From CAYSLC01 sp964431545 (GTDB lineage Bacteria; Desulfobacterota; Desulfobacteria; Desulfobacterales; JAABSP01), in the NCBI GenBank assembly GCA_964431545.1, contig CAYSLC010000042.1:1-29345 (forward strand): a stretch of 29,345 nucleotides of DNA, given 5' to 3'. Under the pieces are notes generated by a model. It did no database searches. It was given only the letters and a program-made list of their open reading frames with translations, and was not told where the DNA came from. Shown here in pieces: positions 7,058-14,149 of the stretch. The position numbers and the translations under genes are program-made. Position 1 is the stretch's first letter. Each line of letters begins with the position of its first letter.

Positions 7058-9721
7058 ATGCCGTCTCGAGTTCTCTCCATCTTTTTTCTGGCATTGACGG
7101 TGCTCCATGTGATGATCCCGGCGGGGCCGGCCCGCGGCCAGGGGCCCTCTCCGGACAAGGCCCCCAGCCGGACCGACGCCGTCGATTTCGACACCCTGCA
7201 CGAGACCATCCGTTCCACCATCCTGGCGGAGCGGGAGACGGTGGCCCAGTTCGAACGGCAGCTGGAGCGGCTCCGGGAGGCCGACAGGGACCTGGCGAAC
7301 GAGATCAACGCCTACACCCTCCAGCTCTCCGGCAACGTCAACCTCATCGCCTCCCCGGATGGACGGGCCGAGGAACTCGACCGGGCCTTTGCATCCCACC
7401 AGGCGACACTCGGCCGTCTCGACGGCCGTCTGGAAGAGCTTCTGGAGCGGCGGGAAGCGGTGCGCCGGTCCCTGGCCCGGGCCGAGGACCAGTTCGCCCT
7501 CAACCAGCGGCAGCTGCTGGAAATCCACACCGAAGGGTCGGACACGGCCAGGACCCAGTCCCTGGTGGAGGAATACCAGCGGCTGATCCGGCTGCTCTCG
7601 GCCAAGATCTCCCACCTGGAGGCGATGGCGGTTATCCACGACAGACAGATCGAACAGCTCGGCGACGTGAGAAAGGACTTCGCGGAATTTTCCGAAACCC
7701 TGGAGGAGGTTCTCCGGACCCGTCGGAGCGAGGCCCTTTTTCAACGGCGGGGGGTGCCGTTTCTCCTCCTCCGGTGGCAGGGGGTGGCAAAGGAGATCGA
7801 AACCCTGGCGAGCCGGATCCGGGGACTCCCCACGGCGTCGTTCTGGGCGGCCGAGTGCCAGGCCGTGGGGGAGCCCAATTTCGCCCTGTTCTTCTCGGCT
7901 CTTCTCCTGTTCGCCCTCCTGGAGGCCTTCCTCTTGCGCATCCGTCGCTACTGCAGGCGGACGGCGGAAGAAAAGGACCTGGCCCGGCGCTACCCATGGC
8001 GCCACTTCAGCCTCATGCTCTTCCAGCGTTCCCTGCCCCTTTTAGGGGGTGTCCTCTTCGCCATCCTCTACGCCCGGACCCGAGGGTTCACCGACACCCT
8101 GCCGGCGGTCCAGGCCGTGGTCCGGTGCCTGATCATCTGGCTCTTCACCCGGTGGTGGCTCGATCTCCTCTCCCTCGGCAACGAGCTTTCGGCCGAAAAG
8201 ATCCCGCCGATCCTCGTCTTCCGCCTCCGGGTGGGAATCTTTGTCGTCCGGTACCACGCCCTGGTCTACGTGGCCCTCTCCTGGCTGTTGGGGACCGCCT
8301 CCATCCTGCTGCTGATCCTGCGGGCCCTCTTCTACATCTCCGTGATCCTCTGGGCGGTATGGTTCTGGCAGCCCTTCAAACGGATCGATGCCGACGGACG
8401 GGAGATCGCCGGCCGGTTTTACGGGCTCTGGCGGAGATTGGGCCGGGGGGGCGCCGCTCTGCCCGCATCCCGAAGGACGGCGGCGGCCAAGATGATCCTC
8501 GTCGTGCTGGGGAACGGGATCATCGGGGGCGGGATCATCCTGGAGTTCATCGGGTACGGCCCTTTGGCCCTCTATTGGTTCGTCTCCTGGGGATGGACCT
8601 CCGTGGTGCTCCTGTGGGCGGCGCTGCTCTTTCTGGTGATCCGGGAGTGGCGGAACCGGTTCCGGCGGACCGCCGAGTCCCGGCCCGAGGAGGTCAAGAA
8701 GCCGGCCGATCCCCTCCGGTGGCTCTTGATCCAGTTGAGCTGGATCCTCTGGCTGGGAGCCTTGGTGATCTTTCTGATCATGGCCTGGGGCGGTCGGGAG
8801 GGATTGATCCTCGACCTGGCCCGGATGCTCCACCGGCCCTTTCCCGTGGGGGGAATGAACCTCAACCTGATGGCCTTCTTCTACGCCCTGGTGGCCCTTT
8901 TGGTCACCCACGCCGCCACTCGTGTCTGGAAGAACACCCTCGCCCAGCGGATCTTCGAGGACAGCGGCTTCGAGGCGGGGCTCAAGAATTCCATCATCGT
9001 CATCGTGATCTACCTGTTCTGGGGCGTGGGGATCATCCTGGGGCTGAACATCATCGGGGTGAGCGCCACATCGATCACCGTGGCCTTCGGGGCCCTGGGC
9101 ATCGGCCTCGGGTTCGGCCTCCAGAACATCTTCAGCAACTTCGTCAGCGGGATCATCCTGCTTTTCGAGCGGCCCATCCAGGTGGGGGATGCCGTGGAGG
9201 TCAACGGCGTCTGGGGGGAGGTGAGGAAGATCAACGTCCGGTCCACCGTGGTCCAGACCTACGACAACGCCTCCCTCATCATCCCCAACGCCGATTTCAT
9301 CAGCAGCCAGGTGACCAACTGGAGCTTCAAGGACCCCCGGGTCCGGCGGATCATCCGGGTCGGGGTGGCCTACGGGTCGGATGTGGAGAAGGTCCGGGAG
9401 ATCCTTCTGGAGGTGGCCGGCGCCTCGGACCGGGTCCTCAAGTACCCCCGGCCCTATGTCCTGTTCACCGATTTCGGGGAGAGTTCCCTCGACTTCCAGC
9501 TCCGGTTCTGGAGCGACGTGGATTCCTTCATCCACGTGGAGACGGAACTCCGGTTCGCCATCGACCGCCGGTTCCGGGAGGAGGGCGTCGAGATCCCCTT
9601 CCCCCAGCGGGATGTCCATCTCAAACCGGCAGGGGGCCGGGGGAGGCGTGCGGCCGGGGAGGGCGCCGAAGAGGGCCCGGGGTCGCCGCCGCCCGGCGGG
9701 ACGGCGGCGACGGTGGATTAG
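7058..9721 (+). CDS. Large MscS-family mechanosensitive channel (MscK-like)
   Basis: An 887-residue inner-membrane channel protein that would open under membrane tension to release solutes. Order: signal peptide (about 1-27), a long periplasmic coiled-coil region (about 45-255), then about ten hydrophobic membrane segments from residue 274 on, and the conserved MscS core. The pore helix region is at about 672-705 (GALGIGLGFGLQNIFSN and FVSGIILLFERPIQVGD), followed by the beta domain (VEVNGVWGEVRKINVRST) and the alpha/beta domain to about 855, then a Gly/Pro-rich tail. Size and domain order match the MscK/KefA-like branch, not the short MscS. ATG 7058 was chosen because it begins the signal peptide and has AGGA seven bases before it; the frame is open much further upstream inside priA. 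Its stop TAG overlaps the stop of the convergent purH gene. Confidence 0.92.
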   Translation: MPSRVLSIFFLALTVLHVMIPAGPARGQGPSPDKAPSRTDAVDFDTLHETIRSTILAERETVAQFERQLERLREADRDLANEINAYTLQLSGNVNLIASPDGRAEELDRAFASHQATLGRLDGRLEELLERREAVRRSLARAEDQFALNQRQLLEIHTEGSDTARTQSLVEEYQRLIRLLSAKISHLEAMAVIHDRQIEQLGDVRKDFAEFSETLEEVLRTRRSEALFQRRGVPFLLLRWQGVAKEIETLASRIRGLPTASFWAAECQAVGEPNFALFFSALLLFALLEAFLLRIRRYCRRTAEEKDLARRYPWRHFSLMLFQRSLPLLGGVLFAILYARTRGFTDTLPAVQAVVRCLIIWLFTRWWLDLLSLGNELSAEKIPPILVFRLRVGIFVVRYHALVYVALSWLLGTASILLLILRALFYISVILWAVWFWQPFKRIDADGREIAGRFYGLWRRLGRGGAALPASRRTAAAKMILVVLGNGIIGGGIILEFIGYGPLALYWFVSWGWTSVVLLWAALLFLVIREWRNRFRRTAESRPEEVKKPADPLRWLLIQLSWILWLGALVIFLIMAWGGREGLILDLARMLHRPFPVGGMNLNLMAFFYALVALLVTHAATRVWKNTLAQRIFEDSGFEAGLKNSIIVIVIYLFWGVGIILGLNIIGVSATSITVAFGALGIGLGFGLQNIFSNFVSGIILLFERPIQVGDAVEVNGVWGEVRKINVRSTVVQTYDNASLIIPNADFISSQVTNWSFKDPRVRRIIRVGVAYGSDVEKVREILLEVAGASDRVLKYPRPYVLFTDFGESSLDFQLRFWSDVDSFIHVETELRFAIDRRFREEGVEIPFPQRDVHLKPAGGRGRRAAGEGAEEGPGSPPPGGTAATVD

Positions 9722-10968
9722 TGTTTGAAGCTGCGCTGGCCGGTGAAGACCATCGTGACCCCGGCCCCGTTGCACGCCTCGATGACCTGGTAGTCGTTGC
9801 CGGAGCCCCCCGGCTGGATCACCGAGGAGATCCCCTCCCGGAGCCCCACATCCACGCCGTCCCGGAAGGGAAAGAAGGCGTCGCTCACCATGGCCGCGCC
9901 CACCAGGCCCCCCCGCTCTCCGGCCACCCGGTCGTCGATTCCCTTGCGTTTGTCCGGGTCCTCCAGGTCGTTGTAGGGGACCCCGTGCTCCAGGAAGCAG
10001 TACCGGTCGGCCAGCTTCCGGTACGCCTTGTCCCGGGCGATCTCCGCCACCCCCACCCGGTCCTGCTCCCCGGTGCCGATCCCCACGGTGGCGCCGTCCT
10101 TGACGTAGATGACCGAGTTGGAGGTGATGCCCGACTCCACCAGCCAGCCGAAGATCAGGTCGTCGGATTCCCGGGGGGTCGGCTCCCGGTCGATCCGGTA
10201 GGTCTTCCCCTTGTACTCGCAGGCGGCCAGGGTCAGGTCGGCGGCGGAACGGGCCTCGGGCACGAAGGACCACTGGGCGATGATGCCGCCGTCGATGAGG
10301 TTCTTGAACTCCACCACCCTTTGCCCCACGAAGGTCTGGAGCCGGTCGATGGCGTTGATGCGGATCACCCGGAGGTTTTTCCGCCGGCCCAGGATCGAAA
10401 GAGTCCCCTCCTCGAACTCGGGGGCCACCACCACTTCGGCGTACTGCGCGGAGACCGCCTCGGCGGTGGCCCGGTCCACCGGCCGGTTGACGGCGATGCA
10501 TCCGCCGAAGGCGGCCACCCGGTCGGCCATGTACGCCTTCTGGTAGGCCTCCGCCAGGGTGTCCGCCTTGGCAGCCCCGCAGGGGTTGTTGTGTTTCACG
10601 ATGACCGCCGTGGGGCTTTCCCTGAAATACCGGAGGATGTTGAGGGCGTTGTCGGCATCGGTGAGGTTGGTCTTGCCCGGGTGTTTCCCGGACTGGAGCA
10701 GTTCGATGTCCGAGGTGAGAAACCGGCCCGGCCGGATCGATTCGGTCTCCCCCAGGACCAGGTTGCCGTTGATCAGCCGGTAGAGGGCCGCCTCCTGGCC
10801 GGGGTTTTCGCCGTACCGCAGCCCCTTGCGCTCCCCCTCGATCTCCCAGAGGACCTTCTCGAAGACCAGGGTCTGCCGATGGTCCCCGTCCACGAAGCTG
10901 ATCTCCATGCGCGGCGGGAAGTGGTCGTGGACCACGGTCTTGTACATCTGCTTGAGATCCTTCGGCAT
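9718..10968 (-). CDS. purH: AICAR transformylase, stand-alone (C-terminal half of PurH)
   Basis: A 416-residue enzyme that transfers a formyl group from 10-formyl-THF to AICAR, the second-last step of IMP synthesis. The catalytic Lys-His pair is in VKHNNPCGAA (Lys125, His126). Other family marks are LRYGENPGQ (50-58), GGSGNDYQVIEACN (387-400) and the C-terminus MVFTGQRSFKH (the usual form ends FRH). There is no cyclohydrolase domain; that activity is encoded by the gene just upstream, in another reading frame. The ATG at 10968 was preferred because AAGGA lies 8 bases before it. An ATG at 10977 would overlap the upstream stop by 4 bp (ATGA) and adds three residues. Compared with bifunctional PurH, about 40 extra residues precede RYGENP. 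Its TAA stop overlaps the convergent channel gene. Confidence 0.95.
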   Translation of the reverse strand: MPKDLKQMYKTVVHDHFPPRMEISFVDGDHRQTLVFEKVLWEIEGERKGLRYGENPGQEAALYRLINGNLVLGETESIRPGRFLTSDIELLQSGKHPGKTNLTDADNALNILRYFRESPTAVIVKHNNPCGAAKADTLAEAYQKAYMADRVAAFGGCIAVNRPVDRATAEAVSAQYAEVVVAPEFEEGTLSILGRRKNLRVIRINAIDRLQTFVGQRVVEFKNLIDGGIIAQWSFVPEARSAADLTLAACEYKGKTYRIDREPTPRESDDLIFGWLVESGITSNSVIYVKDGATVGIGTGEQDRVGVAEIARDKAYRKLADRYCFLEHGVPYNDLEDPDKRKGIDDRVAGERGGLVGAAMVSDAFFPFRDGVDVGLREGISSVIQPGGSGNDYQVIEACNGAGVTMVFTGQRSFKH

Positions 10969-10973
10969 CGTCC

Positions 10974-11657
10974 TCATCCTTTCATGGTGTAGCAGGTTTC
11001 CACTTGGGCGAAGGGCCGCTCGGCCAGAAAATCGGCGATGGCCCGGTCGTAGACCGCGGTGTGATCGAAGGCCTTTTGGGCCAGCCGGTGGCGCAGGGCC
11101 AGGGAGGTGTGGCCCGAGGACCGCGAAAGCTCGTCGATGATCCCGCCGTAGTCGGCCGGGTCCACCACCGGGGCGACCCGGATGAAGTTCTTGGCCGAGG
11201 CCCGGATCATGCATGGCCCGCCGATGTCGATGTTCCCCCGGGCCTGCTCCACCGTGACGTCCGGCTTGGCCACGGTCTCCTGGAACGGGTAGAGGTTGAC
11301 CACCACCATGTCGATGGGCGCGGCCCCGGTCCGCTCCAGGTCCTTGCGGTGCGCCGGGTTGTAGGTCTCGGTGAGCAGACCCAGATAGATCTTGAAGTCG
11401 AGGGTCTTGACCAGGCCGCCCTGGGTCTCCGGCTGACCCGTGTAATCGGAGACCTGGAGCAGCCGCCCCTCGGCCTCCGTGCCGAGGATCTCCCGAATCC
11501 GTCCATATGTGCCGCCGGTGGAAAGGATCCGGACTCCGGGGTTGATCCGCGTCAGGGCGGGGATGAAGGTCGACAGGCCCCGCTTGTCCGATACGCTCAC
11601 CAGCACCTGGTTCACTTTCACCAGGTTGTCGATCTGTTCAACGATATTGATGCCCAT
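10974..11657 (-). CDS. purH: IMP cyclohydrolase, stand-alone (N-terminal half of PurH)
   Basis: A 227-residue enzyme that closes FAICAR to IMP, the last step of purine synthesis. It has the MGS-like fold marks of the PurH N-domain: VSVSDKRG (about 20-27), STGGT (46-50), VNLYPF (120-125), IDIGGPCMIRASAKN (143-157) and FDHTAVYDRAIADFL (197-211). The segment that reads VKTLHPKI in bifunctional PurH is VKTLDFKIYLGLL here, which suggests a distinct stand-alone branch. ATG 11657 was chosen because it has GAGGAGA at 11661-11667 and gives the natural start; longer frames upstream have no homology. It is the first gene of a two-gene operon with the transformylase, with a good promoter upstream. Confidence 0.94.
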   Translation of the reverse strand: MGINIVEQIDNLVKVNQVLVSVSDKRGLSTFIPALTRINPGVRILSTGGTYGRIREILGTEAEGRLLQVSDYTGQPETQGGLVKTLDFKIYLGLLTETYNPAHRKDLERTGAAPIDMVVVNLYPFQETVAKPDVTVEQARGNIDIGGPCMIRASAKNFIRVAPVVDPADYGGIIDELSRSSGHTSLALRHRLAQKAFDHTAVYDRAIADFLAERPFAQVETCYTMKG

Positions 11658-11767
11658 GGTCTCCTCTTTTGCTGCCGGGGATCGCCGGAGCTTGCCCCCG
11701 TTGTGGTTGACGTGGCGCCGTGGGATGGCCATCATCCGGAAAGATGGCGGTAACGGCCCGTATTGTG

Positions 11768-11787
11768 CCGGACCTTCCAGGGTCCGG
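11768..11787. promoter_or_regulatory. Palindrome at the purH promoter start site
   Basis: CCGGACC (11768-11774), 6-base loop, GGTCCGG (11781-11787). It touches the last base of the -10 and covers the expected transcription start, a position suited to an operator or to a 5'-end RNA hairpin. Confidence 0.4.
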
Positions 11788-11815
11788 GTATACGGCAAAG
11801 GCGAATGTCCGTCAA
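11787..11815 (-). promoter_or_regulatory. Promoter of the split purH operon
   Basis: Minus strand: -35 TTGACG (11815-11810), exactly 17-bp spacer, -10 TATACC (11792-11787). The leader to the IMP cyclohydrolase ATG would be about 125 bases. Confidence 0.65.
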
Positions 11816-11897
11816 GCGTCCGGTTCCGGGCGCGGACGCCGTCCCCGCCGGATCCGGCCGCCCCGATTCCGTTTGACAAATGGACGCCGATCCTTTA

Positions 11898-11926
11898 AGG
11901 ATAGAAGAAGTACGTTTAGAAGTAAA
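11898..11926 (-). promoter_or_regulatory. Possible second, upstream purH promoter
   Basis: Minus strand: TTTACT (11926-11921), 17-bp spacer, TATCCT (11903-11898), 4 of 6 matches in each box, in a locally AT-rich block. Confidence 0.3.
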
Positions 11927-12067
11927 AAAATCAACATCTTGTGATTGACATCCGGGGATCTCCGCCTCCCGTTTTTCCTCAACCTAAGCCATCGAAATCG
12001 GACGGAATCGAGGAGAGACGCGGCGAGCCAGCGGCGATAACATTATGAGACAATGGTCATGAGATAA

Positions 12068-14149
12068 ATGGTCGACACATCCATCCAGAAGGCGGCCGTG
12101 GAGGCGATCATCGCCATGAACGCCGCTGTCCAGCGCATCCGCCTGTTCCCCGTCACCAACCCCTCCACCGCGGATTTCATCGACAATGCCTTCGCCGCCG
12201 TTGAAAAGGTCCTGGCGCAGGAGCCCGTCTTCACCCTGGAGCGGGCCCGCAAGGGCTACCGGGTCCTGGGAGAGACCCTCGGCGACGCGGAACAGCGCAA
12301 GACCCAGGTGGCCGCGTTCCTCGATCTGGTCTTCGGTTTCGGGATCCGGACCCTCGCAATGGAGCGGGGGGTGACCCGGGACGCCTTCTCCCGGCTGCTG
12401 GAGCTGCTGGCGGAGAAGCCCGACGTCCTGGAGCGGCAGGGGGGGCTGACCGCCGCCGCCGGGGAGCGGGAACTGCCCCACATCCACCTCGACCGGCCCC
12501 TGGCGGAGCAGATCCCCTCGGACATCGCCGGAGAGGGGATGCGGGACCGGGACCTCGGCCCCTTCCTTCAAATCATGGACGCCCTCGCGGGGGGGGATAG
12601 TCCCCGAATCACGGGGCTTCTGGCCGACGCCATCTCCGGGAAGGAGGACCGGGTGGCCGCCGCGTTCCTGGCCCGGGAACTCGACGGTCCGTTCGGACGG
12701 GCCCTGGCCGAGGAGATGGCCGGGCGGCTGGACGAGGACCGCCTGGAGCGGATCCAATCGATTCTCAAGGAGTTCGGATCCCCGGAGGCCCTCGACAAGC
12801 TCTCCGGCAATCTCTCCGTCTCCCAGCGGGGACGGGAGCTTCTGGGGGCCGTCAGCGCTTCCGAGCGCCGCCACCTCAAACAGGGGATCGAGGCGCTGCT
12901 CCGGGGGGAGAGGGCCCCGCTGGCGGATCGCCAGCTGCTGGAGGCCCTTCCCGGGGCCATCGACCGCCTGGTGGCCCGGGAGAACGACAAGACCGGATAT
13001 ACGATCCTCGACAAGCTGGCCGAGATCCTGGTGAAGGAGGATGACCCGGACCAGCGGGGCCGCCTGGCCCCGGTCATGGTCCGCGTCGGAGAGAATCTCA
13101 TGGCCGCGGACCGGCTCGAGGCCATGACCCGGTTCTCCTATCGGTTGGCGGGTTGGGTGCGGTTCGACGACGCCCTCACGCCCTCCATGGAGGCCGTCTG
13201 CGTCCAGCTCAAGGATCTGGCCCTTCGGCTGATCCGGGAGGACCGGTTCGATCAGGCCACCCACATCCTGAAGGTCTTCAACGCCATCCACGCCGGCCGG
13301 ATCGAAAAACCCGAACCCTTCCGGGCCGTGGTGGACCGGATGCTGGAGGAGATCGCCGCCGGGGACTTCTTCGACCCTCTCATGGAACGGATCTACGCGG
13401 CCGATGAACACGTTCGGCGGCAGGCCATGGACCGGATGGCCCAGATCGGGGGCGGCGCCGTGCCCCTCCTGCTGGAACGGCTGCGGGGGAGCGAATCGAA
13501 GATGGAGCGGTCCCGCATCCTGCGGGTGATCATCCAGATGGGCGCCGCCGCCGTTCCCAGCCTCAAAGCGGAGATCGCCCGGGACGTCCCCTGGTACTAC
13601 CTCCGGAATCTGGTGCTCCTGTTCGGAAAGATCGGCGGGCCGGAAAACCTGCCCGTCATCCAGCCCTACCTGACCCACGAAGACAACCGGGTCCGCCGGG
13701 AGGTCATCAACTGTCTCTACGCCATCGGCGGCAAGGAGGGGGAGCGGCTGCTCATCTCCGCCCTGCCCAGGATGGAGGACTCCCTCAAGCAGATCATCAT
13801 CGGCAATCTCGCGGCCCTCCAGTCCCGGCAGGCGGTCTCCCCCCTGGTCAAGTTCCTGGAATCGGAGACCCTCGCCGCCTCCAAGATGCGCAATGAGCTG
13901 GCCATCAAAGTCTGCAATGCCCTGGGGGCCATCGGGGCCACCGAGGCGGTGGCGCCGTTGACGGAGATTCTGGAACATCGGCGGCGGTCCTCCTTCATCT
14001 CCAAATCCCGGGACGACCGGGTCCGGGCCGCCGTGGTCGACGCCCTGGAGACCATCTGGAAGAAGGCGGAGGATACCGGAGATAAGGAGAAGAAGGGGAT
14101 TCTGGGAAAGGCGGCGGAACCGAACCGGAAGGCCGGCCCGGATGCCTGA
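12068..14149 (+). CDS. HEAT-repeat scaffold protein (paralogue of next gene)
   Basis: A 693-residue soluble protein, mostly alpha-helical. Residues 1-125 form a separate helical region (RLFPVTNPS, then FGIRTLAMERGVTRDAFSRLLELL). A middle helical part follows. HEAT-type repeats run from about 380 to 665 (for example GGAVPLLLERLRGSESKMERS, AAAVPSLKAEI, VPWYYLRNLVLLFGKIGG, HEDNRVRREVINCLYAIGG). HEAT repeats form superhelical surfaces for protein binding; there is no enzymatic motif. The region from about 381 to 665 is clearly related to residues 112-398 of the next protein, sharing the PWYY(L/V)RN signature. The C-terminal tail is charged and likely disordered. The ATG at 12068 has only a weak GAGA before it. 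It overlaps the next gene by 8 bp, so the two are made together. Partner and process unknown. Confidence 0.85.
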   Translation: MVDTSIQKAAVEAIIAMNAAVQRIRLFPVTNPSTADFIDNAFAAVEKVLAQEPVFTLERARKGYRVLGETLGDAEQRKTQVAAFLDLVFGFGIRTLAMERGVTRDAFSRLLELLAEKPDVLERQGGLTAAAGERELPHIHLDRPLAEQIPSDIAGEGMRDRDLGPFLQIMDALAGGDSPRITGLLADAISGKEDRVAAAFLARELDGPFGRALAEEMAGRLDEDRLERIQSILKEFGSPEALDKLSGNLSVSQRGRELLGAVSASERRHLKQGIEALLRGERAPLADRQLLEALPGAIDRLVARENDKTGYTILDKLAEILVKEDDPDQRGRLAPVMVRVGENLMAADRLEAMTRFSYRLAGWVRFDDALTPSMEAVCVQLKDLALRLIREDRFDQATHILKVFNAIHAGRIEKPEPFRAVVDRMLEEIAAGDFFDPLMERIYAADEHVRRQAMDRMAQIGGGAVPLLLERLRGSESKMERSRILRVIIQMGAAAVPSLKAEIARDVPWYYLRNLVLLFGKIGGPENLPVIQPYLTHEDNRVRREVINCLYAIGGKEGERLLISALPRMEDSLKQIIIGNLAALQSRQAVSPLVKFLESETLAASKMRNELAIKVCNALGAIGATEAVAPLTEILEHRRRSSFISKSRDDRVRAAVVDALETIWKKAEDTGDKEKKGILGKAAEPNRKAGPDA

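Larger units (their letters stand above)
11658..12067. other. Divergent intergenic region, purH / HEAT operon
   Basis: A gap of 410 bp without a convincing gene. The left part holds the purH promoter and palindrome. The middle (about 11890-11950) is AT-rich, with TTGACA hexamers on the plus strand at 11873-11878 and 11945-11950, neither followed by a good -10 at 16-18 bp. I could not identify the promoter of the HEAT gene pair; it may depend on a regulator or an alternative sigma factor. Confidence 0.6.

Noticed and set aside
5157..7094. 645-residue open frame on the minus strand
   Set aside because: It is antisense to priA, whose motifs are complete.
8042..10501. 819-residue open frame on the minus strand
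   Set aside because: It crosses from antisense of the channel gene into the purH gene in the wrong frame; no recognisable domain.
10968..10977. Frameshift in a single purH gene
   Set aside because: Both halves have good starts or stops, their own ribosome sites and complete active sites; the transformylase has a longer N-terminus than in the fused enzyme.
11945..11973. TTGACA at 11945-11950 as promoter of the HEAT gene pair
   Set aside because: No -10-like hexamer lies 16-18 bp downstream; the region there is GC-rich.
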